Part shown: piece by piece, positions 7,551-15,612 of the stretch | Numbering within the stretch: position 1 is the first letter of the stretch | How the letters are laid out: every line of letters starts with the position of its first letter | Source of the DNA: a virus | DNA: 36,783 nt | Virus record (IMG/VR): IMGVR_UViG_3300027754_000229 | Coordinates: 1 to 36,783 of that record | Direction: 5' to 3' (one strand) | The notes under the pieces: generated by a model | What the model was told of the DNA's origin: nothing | Databases searched by the model: none | What the model saw: only the letters and a program-made list of their open reading frames with translations | Program-made: the position numbers and the translations under genes

Positions 7551-7816
7551 TACCTAAATGCTCCTGACTTATTGCCAATTTGTGATTGCTGATCTTCTTC
7601 ATGCTTGAGCTTGACGTTGAGCTTCACACGCTCTTCAGTCCAGCCACATAGTTCTTGCATGATGAAACGCTTGCTCATCCAGCTGGGTGCTATCTGGATA
7701 GCTTCCATTAGTGTCTTGAGCTCGTCTGGTGTGTATCGTATCCCGTTACTAGTCACGGGTAGATGCTGCGTGTATGTTGTCGCAACATCTGCTGCGGTTG
7801 TCTGCTTATTTGCCAT
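7550..7816 (-). CDS. Hypothetical protein in sliding clamp operon (88 aa)
   Basis: Not recognised. It is helical and soluble, with TPDELKTLMEAIQIAPSWM and ELCGWTEERVKLNVKLKHEEDQQ. It lies first in the clamp operon, 17 nt downstream of the -10 box, and its stop overlaps the clamp ATG. The position recalls T4 genes 62/RegA near gp45, but length and sequence do not match either. The last ~15 residues are probably disordered. Confidence 0.6.
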   Translation of the reverse strand: MANKQTTAADVATTYTQHLPVTSNGIRYTPDELKTLMEAIQIAPSWMSKRFIMQELCGWTEERVKLNVKLKHEEDQQSQIGNKSGAFR

Positions 7817-7833
7817 GTGATATCCTCTGTAAC

Positions 7834-7862
7834 ATGATACTTGACAGTGTTATGATTGTCAA
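7834..7862 (-). promoter_or_regulatory. sigma70-like promoter for clamp operon (TTGACA / 17 nt / TATCAT)
   Basis: On the minus strand TTGACA (7857-7862) and TATCAT (7834-7839) are 17 nt apart, just upstream of the gene starting at 7816. There is no other room for a promoter between the polymerase stop and this gene. Confidence 0.7.
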
Positions 7863-7870
7863 TGCCTGCA

Positions 7871-10636
7871 CTAAAAGCTAAACAGATCTTCAAAGCTAGT
7901 GTTGGCCTTGTGCTCGTTGATGTTCCATTTCAACACACCCAACAAGTTGTCCAGCTTCTTGTCTATCAGCGCTGCTTCCATAGCATCGTGATCAAACGGC
8001 AACTCCTTGAACCACTGTGGCAGCTTGAGCTCGTCAGTTGGATATGCCACGCTGGTCATACCGCTTGGATTTGGCAACAGCTTGCACACGATCACCTTTT
8101 GACCGTCCTGGATTGGCATGCTATAATGATCACTGTAGATCTTCTTGAGCTTATTCCAGTTAAGGCTAGCTAGCACATGTCCGGGTATCATCACCTTCTT
8201 AGTAGCCACGTTGTTTTTTCCGAACGTGACCTTTTCTGAGATTTCTTGATTCTTGGCATGATTAGTGATGTTGTTAGCACGCTTGGGTGAACCTTTTTCC
8301 CAACCGGGCCAGCTGCGGAACTCTTTACGAAAGCGCATGATCATTTCCATAGCACCGGCTTTATCAGCGCCGGTCAGCACTCCAACCAACACTTCTTGTA
8401 GGAAGTCTTGCACAGTCTTTGGAGTATCGCTGCGCTTGAGATCTAATCCCATGGCTTTGATCTCACCCGGCTTGCCATTTTGATCCTTGCGCTTGCCTTC
8501 TTTGTCGTAGATCAACACTGCATAACGCTTCTTGGTAATAAACAAGCCTTTGATCGCACAGAGTTCGCGTGCTGCCTTGATGATCTTGCCGTTGATTTCT
8601 GGTGCACCAAACGCATCGTTCATAAATTGCGGAAAGCTGGCATTGGTCATGTCAGCAATCTTGTCATAGAGATCAATTACATTTTCTTTGGTCCATGCGT
8701 AGTCAGCAAACTCTGCTTGACCGCGCATAACTTCAAAAGCTGTGAAATACGCGCTGTCAGTGTCACCATATACAATGCTTTGACCAGTGTGATCATAGCT
8801 ACCAGCAATGATTTCGTTGATCTTGCCTGCCATGTGTCGCACAATACAGCGTCCACTTAGCGTAGTGCTTTGTGCCACACGCGGATCATACCAACGCGAT
8901 CCAGGATTACCAATAGCACCGTACAAACTGTTGAGCAAAATCTTCTTGATCAGCTGTCGTTGGTCATAGAACACTGCTTGCTTCTTGGCATGTGTCTTGG
9001 TGTCCGGATCATTGGCTTCGTCGGCCAGCTTGGACCATTTCTTGTATTCTGCTTGCAGTTCTTTACGCTCGGCAAACCAACGTGTAAGCACACCCGGAAT
9101 TAGACCAGGCTTGCTATAGTCAAAGATAGTACCATTTGCACTCAGTGTTAGTGTCCTGCCGCTGCTCCAAACTAAGTCGTACACTTCCTTAGCAGTCACT
9201 GTAGCGTTAGATCCGTCTTCAAAGTCCAGCGTTAGTATGTTGTTGTTCTGTTCCATCACGGCTTGATACTCAAGACTACCAAACACGCTGTTCCATGCGT
9301 CAGCAAATGTCTTTTTATTTGCCACCTGCTGCTTGATAAAAGCATCTGTGAGATCTGGGCGTATTTGTCCAATCACAGTCTCCGGGCTCATGTTCAATGC
9401 ACGAATCACACTGGGATACAGACTGTTAATATCAACTCCGCCGATCCAATCATGCATGCCCGGCTTGGGATCAGCAACATATGCACCAACCACAGAGCCG
9501 CCCATCTCTTCTTCTTCTGCCCAGCGTTCTTCCTTCTGTGCTTCAGTTTCACGTAACTTAGCAGGTACCATGAGATCCAAATCGTGTGCAGCGTTCACAA
9601 TAGCTTGGTCAATCAGCTGCACAGCTCCCATGGTAGTCTGCAGCAACACACAGTTGGTATGTGCCAAGTTGTTGGCTAGATCAATGAACTTTAGCTTAGC
9701 ATCGATCTTAACCAACAGCATAACGTCCTGGCGCGAGTATTCAATGAACTTCTTAAAGTCATTATTATACAGCTGATCCAGCGTGCCTTCATACTGCGTC
9801 TTGTGATCGCCAACTTCGTACTCGCCAATCGCATCTAGTCGATAGCTGTGCATCTCGTGATAGGTATGCTTGCGATACAGCTGTAAGTAGTCCAAGTGCA
9901 CTCGACCAACTAGGTCATAGGTAATAGTCTGTCGGCCATAGCTTTCATACTCGCGCTTTTTAGGATGCTTACCCCACAAGCATAACCGTCGCGTTTCGTC
10001 TTTGCCTAGCACTTGTATGATGCGATTGTACAGATATGGAATATCAAAGCCTTCGCTGTTCCAACCTGTAAGCACATCAACATCTTCAATCAGCGTGAGA
10101 AAGATGTGCAACAATTCTTTTTCGTCTGAGCATAGCATAGTATCTGGAAACTCTTCCACAATAGCCTGTGCTGCAGCGTCGCTCATGCCCTTGGGTTTAA
10201 GCACTAGCGTGAAGTTTCGTTCCATCCAATTTAGATAGATACTAATAGCTGTAACTGCTGCAAACGCATCATCTGGGCTACTGAAACCGCGCAGTGGGTC
10301 AAAGTCCACCTCAATGTCGAAGAACCCTACGTGTAGGTCAGTGGGCGCTGCATCTCGGTAGTTGTCATAAAGACAGCGAAAGATTGGATTGATATCGTTT
10401 TCATGCAGCTTGCCCTTGGGTAATACCCCCAGTTCGCGCTTGAATTCTTTGTCCTTAGCTGTTTGGAATTTTTCTAGCTTGGTACCAAATATACTGGTGT
10501 ACTTACCACGTTCACTGGGCCAATATACCACATAGCGTGTGGGATGTTCTACAAACTGTCTTTCGCCCTTAGCAGACCTTTCGACCACATAGATAGTATT
10601 GCGTTCTCTGTCTAACAGTGCGTCTACATAACTCAT
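7871..10636 (-). CDS. 43: Family B DNA polymerase (T4 gp43-like)
   Basis: 921 residues, close to T4 gp43 (898). The 3'-5' exonuclease motifs are intact: FFDIEVDFD (Exo I, Asp107/Glu109), GWNSEGFDIPYLYNRI (Exo II) and YSRQDVMLL (Exo III). Polymerase motif A is DINSLYPSVI (Asp402), motif B is KKILLNSLYGAIGN (about 564-577), and motif C is YGDTDSAYF (Asp625/Asp627). It is therefore an active-looking replicative polymerase with proofreading. AAGGAG lies 6 nt before the ATG. Stop codon is TAG. It acts with the adjacent sliding clamp. A sharp promoter is not obvious in the 110-bp leader. Confidence 0.97.
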   Translation of the reverse strand: MSYVDALLDRERNTIYVVERSAKGERQFVEHPTRYVVYWPSERGKYTSIFGTKLEKFQTAKDKEFKRELGVLPKGKLHENDINPIFRCLYDNYRDAAPTDLHVGFFDIEVDFDPLRGFSSPDDAFAAVTAISIYLNWMERNFTLVLKPKGMSDAAAQAIVEEFPDTMLCSDEKELLHIFLTLIEDVDVLTGWNSEGFDIPYLYNRIIQVLGKDETRRLCLWGKHPKKREYESYGRQTITYDLVGRVHLDYLQLYRKHTYHEMHSYRLDAIGEYEVGDHKTQYEGTLDQLYNNDFKKFIEYSRQDVMLLVKIDAKLKFIDLANNLAHTNCVLLQTTMGAVQLIDQAIVNAAHDLDLMVPAKLRETEAQKEERWAEEEEMGGSVVGAYVADPKPGMHDWIGGVDINSLYPSVIRALNMSPETVIGQIRPDLTDAFIKQQVANKKTFADAWNSVFGSLEYQAVMEQNNNILTLDFEDGSNATVTAKEVYDLVWSSGRTLTLSANGTIFDYSKPGLIPGVLTRWFAERKELQAEYKKWSKLADEANDPDTKTHAKKQAVFYDQRQLIKKILLNSLYGAIGNPGSRWYDPRVAQSTTLSGRCIVRHMAGKINEIIAGSYDHTGQSIVYGDTDSAYFTAFEVMRGQAEFADYAWTKENVIDLYDKIADMTNASFPQFMNDAFGAPEINGKIIKAARELCAIKGLFITKKRYAVLIYDKEGKRKDQNGKPGEIKAMGLDLKRSDTPKTVQDFLQEVLVGVLTGADKAGAMEMIMRFRKEFRSWPGWEKGSPKRANNITNHAKNQEISEKVTFGKNNVATKKVMIPGHVLASLNWNKLKKIYSDHYSMPIQDGQKVIVCKLLPNPSGMTSVAYPTDELKLPQWFKELPFDHDAMEAALIDKKLDNLLGVLKWNINEHKANTSFEDLFSF

Positions 10637-10745
10637 TTATTCTCCTTACCGCTTGTGGCCGGCCAACCTTGCTAATGTATTGTACAATGACAAACCCCAA
10701 AACAATATCTCTGCGGTTTGTTAATTTTTATTTGAAAGTTTTTTA

Positions 10746-11021
10746 TTACTTGCTTTTGTTAGCAATCATCAAAATCTCTTCAATCTCATCCAGTTCGTCG
10801 CGGCCGTCTGCGATTGCATCGCGATTTTCTTGCATCTTGTACGCCACGCGGATAGCCTTGTTTAGTACTGCTTTCTTGATCTCTAGCTCTACTGCAATCG
10901 CGTCAACAGTTTCCTTCAGACCTTCCTTCAGGGTTTCTACGTCGCGTGTGACAGCAACCCCCTGATTGATCAGTTCTTTTACCTTTGCCTTGTCGCTCTC
11001 GCTGAGGCTTCCGATGCTCAT
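10746..11021 (-). CDS. dsbA: DsbA-like double-stranded DNA-binding protein
   Basis: The 91-aa protein matches the length and layout of T4 DsbA (89 aa), a dsDNA-binding protein linked to late promoters. It has a helical N-terminus (SESDKAKVKELINQG), a middle helix (KEGLKETVDAIAVEL) and a conserved-looking KKAVLNKAIRVAYKM followed by an acidic DELDEIEEIL tail. The ATG is preceded by GGAG at 5 nt spacing and by its own promoter. It sits directly upstream of the family B polymerase gene. Identification rests on pattern and size, so other small DNA-binding proteins remain possible. Confidence 0.6.
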   Translation of the reverse strand: MSIGSLSESDKAKVKELINQGVAVTRDVETLKEGLKETVDAIAVELEIKKAVLNKAIRVAYKMQENRDAIADGRDELDEIEEILMIANKSK

Positions 11022-11050
11022 ATTGAATCTCCAAAAGTTAACAATATCTG

Positions 11051-11079
11051 ATTGTAACGTTAGATCACTGCGTTGTCAA
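11051..11079 (-). promoter_or_regulatory. sigma70-like promoter (TTGACA / 17 nt / TACAAT)
   Basis: Minus-strand TTGACA (11074-11079) and TACAAT (11051-11056) are 17 nt apart, 30 nt upstream of the DsbA-like gene. The -35 lies in the 3' end of the upstream coding sequence. Confidence 0.65.
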
Positions 11080-12187
11080 TGTGTTTTATAGCTTGGCGAA
11101 ATCGCTGCGCATTGATCACAGCCATATCGCTAGATATTTCCACGAACAGCCGACGATTGCGCAGCAATCTTGATTCGTGTACTCTACGCCACTGTTGCCA
11201 GTAGGTCAATGGTTTTTCGCATATCAACTGCAGCTGGTCAACTGCTAGATTAACTCTTAGCAGTGCATCTGGCTGGCTATCATATGTATGGTCTATTACA
11301 TCATCAAAGCAATCAAATCCGAGATCGCGCAGTGCAGCAACAGTGCCAGCAGCGCTGTTCAATATGAACAGCTGACCTAAGAGTAAAGGTTTGCTAGATT
11401 TCTCAGTCAGTTGCATGTTTTTCCATCTACCACTAACTGCTGTATCTGGATCTTCCCAGTTGCTTTCGCATACTAGTTGCACAAACGCACCCGTAACAGC
11501 AGGATGCAATACGCTGTTAATGTGTACAGCAGGGTCTGAGTACGCAACTGGTCCGTCTAGGTATATAGGGAATATTGGTCGCAAGCGTTCTGGTACTAGT
11601 TGGAATTCTTTCTGACCGTAGGTATAGTCCTCGTACCCACCGCTGCCGCAGCTCATGTGTCCAAACGCCTGTAGCTTTCTATCAATTATCTCGCATGCTG
11701 CTATGATCCTGTGCCGCCGCGGTACTCTAGCTAGCATAACCCAATGGTGCGAAACCTCCTGGCTATAAGTTGCCACACAATTGGTGTCTGGGTTGCTAAA
11801 AGCAGTGAGGCTCTGCCCACTTGCAATTTTAGCGCCGGATTGAGGTCCGGCATCGCTCCATATCATCATACGGCGGTAGGGTATACCAAGGCGGCGCAAT
11901 TTATCTAGAATGCCGCTGATTTCAATCAAGCTAGTAGCTATACCTTCGTCATCTAATACTACAATAGTTGGATTGGCTGCCCAGGCAGTTGCTATGTGAT
12001 CAAGTGGTACTGTCTTGAGGCATTCTATTGCTAGCTGGTGTACTATTAAAACTTTAGTGTCTAAATCTTGCAGCCTATAGGCCCATTTTTCACACCAATT
12101 ATCAATATCAAATGGTTGGTAGGCTGCTAGATTGGGTGACCCTATTAGTAGGTGATTGCCTACAGTATTGCATTGCCATGTAATCAT
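11060..12187 (-). CDS. Putative glycosyltransferase-like protein
   Basis: The 375-aa protein contains LTEKSSKPLLLGQLFI followed by LRDLGFDCFDDVIDHTYD. This is the pattern '(S/T)EK-x-x-KP ... LGFxTFDDxxDxSYD' found in many phage and bacterial proteins annotated as glycosyltransferase- or exostosin-like. The donor and acceptor are unknown; modification of capsid, tail or host glycans would fit. The start is set by the ATGA overlap with the stop of the beta-propeller gene upstream, so they are co-translated. A longer frame extending to 12304 would overlap that gene by 120 bp and is not supported by a ribosome binding site. Confidence 0.5.
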   Translation of the reverse strand: MITWQCNTVGNHLLIGSPNLAAYQPFDIDNWCEKWAYRLQDLDTKVLIVHQLAIECLKTVPLDHIATAWAANPTIVVLDDEGIATSLIEISGILDKLRRLGIPYRRMMIWSDAGPQSGAKIASGQSLTAFSNPDTNCVATYSQEVSHHWVMLARVPRRHRIIAACEIIDRKLQAFGHMSCGSGGYEDYTYGQKEFQLVPERLRPIFPIYLDGPVAYSDPAVHINSVLHPAVTGAFVQLVCESNWEDPDTAVSGRWKNMQLTEKSSKPLLLGQLFILNSAAGTVAALRDLGFDCFDDVIDHTYDSQPDALLRVNLAVDQLQLICEKPLTYWQQWRRVHESRLLRNRRLFVEISSDMAVINAQRFRQAIKHIDNAVI

Positions 12188-13353
12188 GCAGCTATGGTTA
12201 ACCCATACATTTGTACACCGTTGTTCCACGGTAACCATACGGTCCCATTTGTGCTGGTCCAGTAAGTATATTCTGTCAGCGTGCTGTATGCACCAGCTAC
12301 CCAATGGTCTTCAAACCAAATGATAGATCTAAAGAAATACCCTAAGTCTGAGAACGTGGTCCATCCAACCCTGTCATTGCTGAATATGATAGTACCGCTG
12401 CTCACAGCAGCTAAATCACCTGCTGGGTTAACTGCTATGCCAACAAAGTCCAACTGATTGTTGGATTTACCATCCTCTGGCAGTGCAGCAGCAATGCTGA
12501 AATTAGTACCTAGTTCTGTATTGGTACTACTAGTAACTGGTTGTCCAACTAGCATGCTGTTGGGCGGGGTGATCAAATTACTAACACCATTAAAGAACGG
12601 ACTCTCGTTCCACACAGGGTCCCCGAGATCATCAGTGTTGATCACCACACCCCTGCCGCTGAAATACAGCATGCCGTCGTACACCGCGACATCGTAAAGC
12701 GGTCGGTTCACGAAACTGCTGGGTATGCTTACTTGTTGCCATGTACTAGTGTCTGGTGCACCTGTGATGATGTCCCAGTTGATCAGTTCGCTGTACCAGA
12801 TGTCAGGCTGTCCTGCTACATGACCTACTGCCACCCATACACTTGTGCTGATACCGTTGACCATGATATTGTCAAAATAGCGAACATTGTGGAACCAACT
12901 GTTCTTATAGGGATGGGTAAATGCTTGATCCCAAGTATAGATGCTACCAGTTTCGTTGATTAAAATCTCAGCTACTTGATCATTTAACTCGTATTCGCCT
13001 GGTAACGTGTTATCATCGTTATAGATGCGCGATCCGGCTACAGCAAACACCGGTCTGGCGCCGCTGCCATTGATGCCCCAGCTGATGCCCAGCGCAGTGA
13101 AATTGTTGTCCAGCAACCTAGTGTTCTGCCAAACGGTGAGATCAGTGCTGGTTGCAGCAAATCCACTGTCACTGATAGCCACGTATACGTTGCTACCACC
13201 GTTTGTTGCAATACCCTGTGCTCGCATGTTAGCAGGGAACGGTTGCGTTATCTCAGATTCGCTGCTCCACAGATATCCGTCGGTGCTGGTAGTGATGCCG
13301 CCGACACCTATCACGCGATCATATCGCTGCCCTGCACCAATTAAAATGCTCAT
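12184..13353 (-). CDS. Beta-propeller-like (BNR-type) protein, probably tail or receptor-binding
   Basis: The 389-aa protein is beta-rich and built from repeats with W/T/S patterns typical of BNR/sialidase-like blades: GGITTSTDGYLWSS, GFAATSTDLTVWQN, WVAVGHVAGQPDIWYS, YFSGRGVVINTDDLGDPVW, FSNDRVGWTTFSD, YWTSTNGTVWLPW. About five to six blades can be counted. Such domains occur in phage tail fibre and receptor-binding proteins. AAGGAG lies 5 nt upstream of the ATG and a CATAAATA octamer 18 nt upstream, consistent with late expression. No signal peptide is seen. Confidence 0.6.
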   Translation of the reverse strand: MSILIGAGQRYDRVIGVGGITTSTDGYLWSSESEITQPFPANMRAQGIATNGGSNVYVAISDSGFAATSTDLTVWQNTRLLDNNFTALGISWGINGSGARPVFAVAGSRIYNDDNTLPGEYELNDQVAEILINETGSIYTWDQAFTHPYKNSWFHNVRYFDNIMVNGISTSVWVAVGHVAGQPDIWYSELINWDIITGAPDTSTWQQVSIPSSFVNRPLYDVAVYDGMLYFSGRGVVINTDDLGDPVWNESPFFNGVSNLITPPNSMLVGQPVTSSTNTELGTNFSIAAALPEDGKSNNQLDFVGIAVNPAGDLAAVSSGTIIFSNDRVGWTTFSDLGYFFRSIIWFEDHWVAGAYSTLTEYTYWTSTNGTVWLPWNNGVQMYGLTIAA

Positions 13354-13371
13354 AACGTCTCCTTGCTGGGA

Positions 13372-13379
13372 TATTTATG
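13372..13379 (-). promoter_or_regulatory. T4-late-like promoter octamer CATAAATA
   Basis: One mismatch from TATAAATA, 18 nt before the ATG of the beta-propeller gene, with an intervening AAGGAG site. Confidence 0.5.
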
Positions 13380-13381
13380 GG

Positions 13382-13960
13382 TCACTTGATGCCGATCTTC
13401 ATCCAGCGAGTGTATTTGTCGTCGGGGTCTTTAAGCGATACTTGTCCAGTAAACATGGTATCCGCTAATGGATATTCGGCATCAAACTCTTTCCAGCTGT
13501 GCACTACGTTGAATCGGTTTTGTGGTTCGTCGCTTCGCCCCTGCAGTGCTACCCAAGTACCACTAGGTATGCGATCTAACCAACCAGCATTGCGCATGTT
13601 ATTGGTGCTGTTGTTGATCACCAAGCTGGGCTCTTGTATGTCATAGTTCAATCTGTTGCAGTCACCTGCGATGCTGATCAATCTACCCTGCTTGTGCAGC
13701 CGAGGCATGAGCTTTTCTGCTACGGCCAAGTGCTTGGGATCCAAGTCTACATCAACCATAGTATGGAACGGAACTTGCTTGATCAGCATGAACAGTGCCA
13801 TGTTACCATACCAACTACCTAAGGAATATACCTTATTGAATTGATTGATATTTTCTTTGCGCATTAGGCGTTTTAGTACTGAACACATCCACAGCTTGCT
13901 TATCTGCAAGCTGGGAGTAAAGCTGCCTTTTAGTGTATCTGGTGCGGATTCTACGATCAT
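13382..13960 (-). CDS. SAM-dependent methyltransferase-like protein
   Basis: The 192-aa protein has the class I methyltransferase layout. VYSLGSWYGNMALFML is motif I (glycine-rich SAM loop), MVDVDLDPKHL is the acidic strand-2 end, and ISIAGDCNRLNY is motif III-like. LVINNSTNNM could be the motif IV strand. The substrate is unknown. An ATG at 13960 follows a CTTAAATA sequence by 4 nt with no evident Shine-Dalgarno. The MetK fragment elsewhere in the window could supply its SAM. Confidence 0.55.
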   Translation of the reverse strand: MIVESAPDTLKGSFTPSLQISKLWMCSVLKRLMRKENINQFNKVYSLGSWYGNMALFMLIKQVPFHTMVDVDLDPKHLAVAEKLMPRLHKQGRLISIAGDCNRLNYDIQEPSLVINNSTNNMRNAGWLDRIPSGTWVALQGRSDEPQNRFNVVHSWKEFDAEYPLADTMFTGQVSLKDPDDKYTRWMKIGIK

Positions 13961-13964
13961 ACTG

Positions 13965-13972
13965 TATTTAAG
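13965..13972 (-). promoter_or_regulatory. Weak T4-late-like octamer CTTAAATA
   Basis: Two mismatches from TATAAATA, 4 nt before the methyltransferase ATG, the same spacing as at 6394 and similar to 19944. Confidence 0.3.
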
Positions 13973-13988
13973 TTCAAAAGGTGGGGTT

Positions 13989-14019
13989 GTGCTGCTTGCT
14001 AGGTCATAACAAGCAGCAC
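13989..14019 (-). terminator. Perfect 10-bp hairpin after release factor gene
   Basis: GTGCTGCTTG and CAAGCAGCAC form a 10-bp stem with an 11-nt loop, starting 4 nt after the release factor stop codon. No U-tract follows on the minus strand, so it may be an attenuator or mRNA stabiliser rather than a classic intrinsic terminator. Confidence 0.5.
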
Positions 14020-14023
14020 GGCA

Positions 14024-14713
14024 TTAGTGCCAAAGCCGATACATGCAGCCTCGCATGTAGTCTGAGGCTTTGATGCGCTTGTCGGTACGGTGATCGGTAG
14101 CACGGTCATCCTGGAAGCGTATGGTACGTATCTTGTCACCTCGCTGCCCGCTGCCAACTTGTATCTTCTTGGCTGTGCTGGATTCTGTCATGTGTTGGTC
14201 AGCAGCCAGCTTTTCTAACCTAGCCCTGATGTCATCCAGTGCTTGCTTGTAGCTGTTGTCTCTGTTGCGAGTCTGTGCTGTGACCAGTATGCCACTTGGT
14301 AAGTGGGTCAATCTGCAGCTGTTTTGGTGCTTGTTGCGATGTTGACCACCTGCGCCTGTTCCGCTAAACCATTCTATGCGCAGATCTTTGTCTTTGATGT
14401 CAATGATCTGTGTGTTGGATGGGTCTAGCACTGCTACAGTGACCGTGCTGGTGTGGACTCTACCGTTGCGCTCAGTTGGTGGGATGCGTTGCAGCCTATG
14501 GCCGCCTGCTTCCTGTTCTAGCTTGGATAAGTCCGGCCCGTCTATCTCGAGCGTGATGCTCTGATGACCCTGGCTACCTGGCCTGGTATCGACCAGGTGG
14601 TGCGTTCAGCCAAACCGAGTGCTGAGCTTGATGTAGGCTTCTGCCAAATCGCGGACAAACAGCTTGCTGTCATCGCCGCCTTCGGCAGCATTGATTTCTA
14701 TGATCTTCTTCAT
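14024..14713 (-). CDS. RF1-type peptide chain release factor lacking domain 1, interrupted by an in-frame UGA
   Basis: Read through one UGA (14606-14608), the frame gives 229 codons matching RF1 domains 2-4. IIEINAAEGGDDSKLFVRDL corresponds to the 'IEIRAGxGGDEAxLFAxDL' segment. HRLQRIPPTERNGRVHTST carries a PxT-type anticodon motif (PPT). GTGAGGQHRNK is the GGQ loop that triggers peptidyl-tRNA hydrolysis. QVGSGQRGDKIRTIRF and ATDHRTDKRI match the C-terminal region. The N-terminal domain 1 is absent, as in PrfH-type factors. The UGA falls after Gly35, where many RF1 proteins have Trp; both other frames soon hit stops. GAGGAGG sits 5 nt before the ATG. Possible explanations are regulated UGA readthrough, recent inactivation, or a sequencing error. 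Confidence 0.8.
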
Positions 14714-14738
14714 GCATGCCTCCTCTGAAGATGCTTTA

Positions 14739-14767
14739 CTTATAATATGTTATTGGCTGCATGTCAA
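14739..14767 (-). promoter_or_regulatory. sigma70-like promoter for release factor gene (TTGACA / 17 nt / TATAAG)
   Basis: Minus-strand TTGACA (14762-14767) and TATAAG (14739-14744) are 17 nt apart; an alternative TTATAA gives 16 nt. It lies 26 nt upstream of the release factor ATG. Confidence 0.6.
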
Positions 14768-14788
14768 GAGCAAAGACGCAATACACAG

Positions 14789-15604
14789 TTATAATAGCCT
14801 GATGTAGGATCTTATTTTATCATCAACGTCTCTGGCTATTCGCTTGACTGAATACAGTCCTTGGCTAGGAAAAGGTGCATATGCATATGTGAAATTATGA
14901 GGTTGCCAAAATGTAACGGGATTGCCGTTGCGTATGTCGTCTATAAACTGCGTGTCGCTGAGGAAATGCTGATCATGACGAAACGCACAGTATGGATGAG
15001 TGTAACCTTTACCGCCTGTGATCAACCAGCTTAGCGTAGGAAACAGCGATTCTTCTAGTGCATATGGTAGTACCAGTTGTTCCAAACTATAGCGTGCAGT
15101 AATGCATCTAACCATCTCAGCAAAAAGTTCTCTGCGATACCAACTGCCTTCTATGAGGTTGCCTAAGTATGCAGGTAATCCGGGCCACATGTGGCGAACA
15201 TGCAACATAGGCGGCCAGCTGGGGTCCTGTGGTTGCGTGTCGGACGTGAACCATAAGCTGTGATCATATGGCGCAATGTGCTGGCTCAAACCTGTACGTA
15301 CAAATAACTCGCTGGTGTGCAATATAGACATGTGGGTAAATGGCAAGACCAGCTGCACAGCGTGTTCAAAGTTGCTAACATGTGTGGGTATCTGGCAATG
15401 TGCATGCTGTGTGGGCCAACGCTGCGGGTTCATCCATACGTTTGCGTCATTGTCTGCAATGCTGGCATCAAATCCGTGCCAATTGGCATCTGCATGGATC
15501 ATGATTGGGTGATCATATCCGTTGAACTTGCGCACGTTTGCGATGGTGTCGCGAACAGTGTCATTGCTTTCGTGTGCGGGTAAGCTGAATAATATAGTGG
15601 CCAT
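14789..15604 (-). CDS. Glycosyltransferase-like protein (resembles core-2/I-branching type)
   Basis: 271 aa. ILFSLPAHESNDTVRDTIANVRKF followed by IMIHADANWHG resembles the start of branching-type glycosyltransferases ('LLxxxNxAxxHxDxKS'). The patterns NFEHAVQLVLPFTHMSILHTSELFV, EGSWYRRELF and LEESLFPTLSWL resemble their later 'SFxxREF' and 'PEExFFQTLL' motifs. The acceptor is unknown. It lies between the release factor and the 1441-aa protein, and 9 nt separates it from the latter. Assignment is by pattern only; an unrelated phage-specific fold is possible. Confidence 0.45.
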   Translation of the reverse strand: MATILFSLPAHESNDTVRDTIANVRKFNGYDHPIMIHADANWHGFDASIADNDANVWMNPQRWPTQHAHCQIPTHVSNFEHAVQLVLPFTHMSILHTSELFVRTGLSQHIAPYDHSLWFTSDTQPQDPSWPPMLHVRHMWPGLPAYLGNLIEGSWYRRELFAEMVRCITARYSLEQLVLPYALEESLFPTLSWLITGGKGYTHPYCAFRHDQHFLSDTQFIDDIRNGNPVTFWQPHNFTYAYAPFPSQGLYSVKRIARDVDDKIRSYIRLL

Positions 15605-15612
15605 GCAGCCTA

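Noticed and set aside
7550-7816. gp62 clamp loader subunit or RegA
   Set aside because: The position beside the clamp fits, but length (88 aa) and residues do not match either family.
10637-10745. TTGACA-type promoter in the leader of the family B polymerase
   Set aside because: A TACAAT is present at 10672-10677 in inverted form, but no -35 at suitable spacing could be found; the gene may be read through from the DsbA-like unit.
11060-12304. Longer start for the glycosyltransferase-like gene
   Set aside because: It would overlap the propeller gene by 120 bp; the ATGA junction at 12184-12187 gives a normal coupled start.
14600-14640. Programmed +1 frameshift as in bacterial prfB
   Set aside because: The sequence after the UGA matches RF1 in the same frame, while both alternative frames run into TAG within a short distance.
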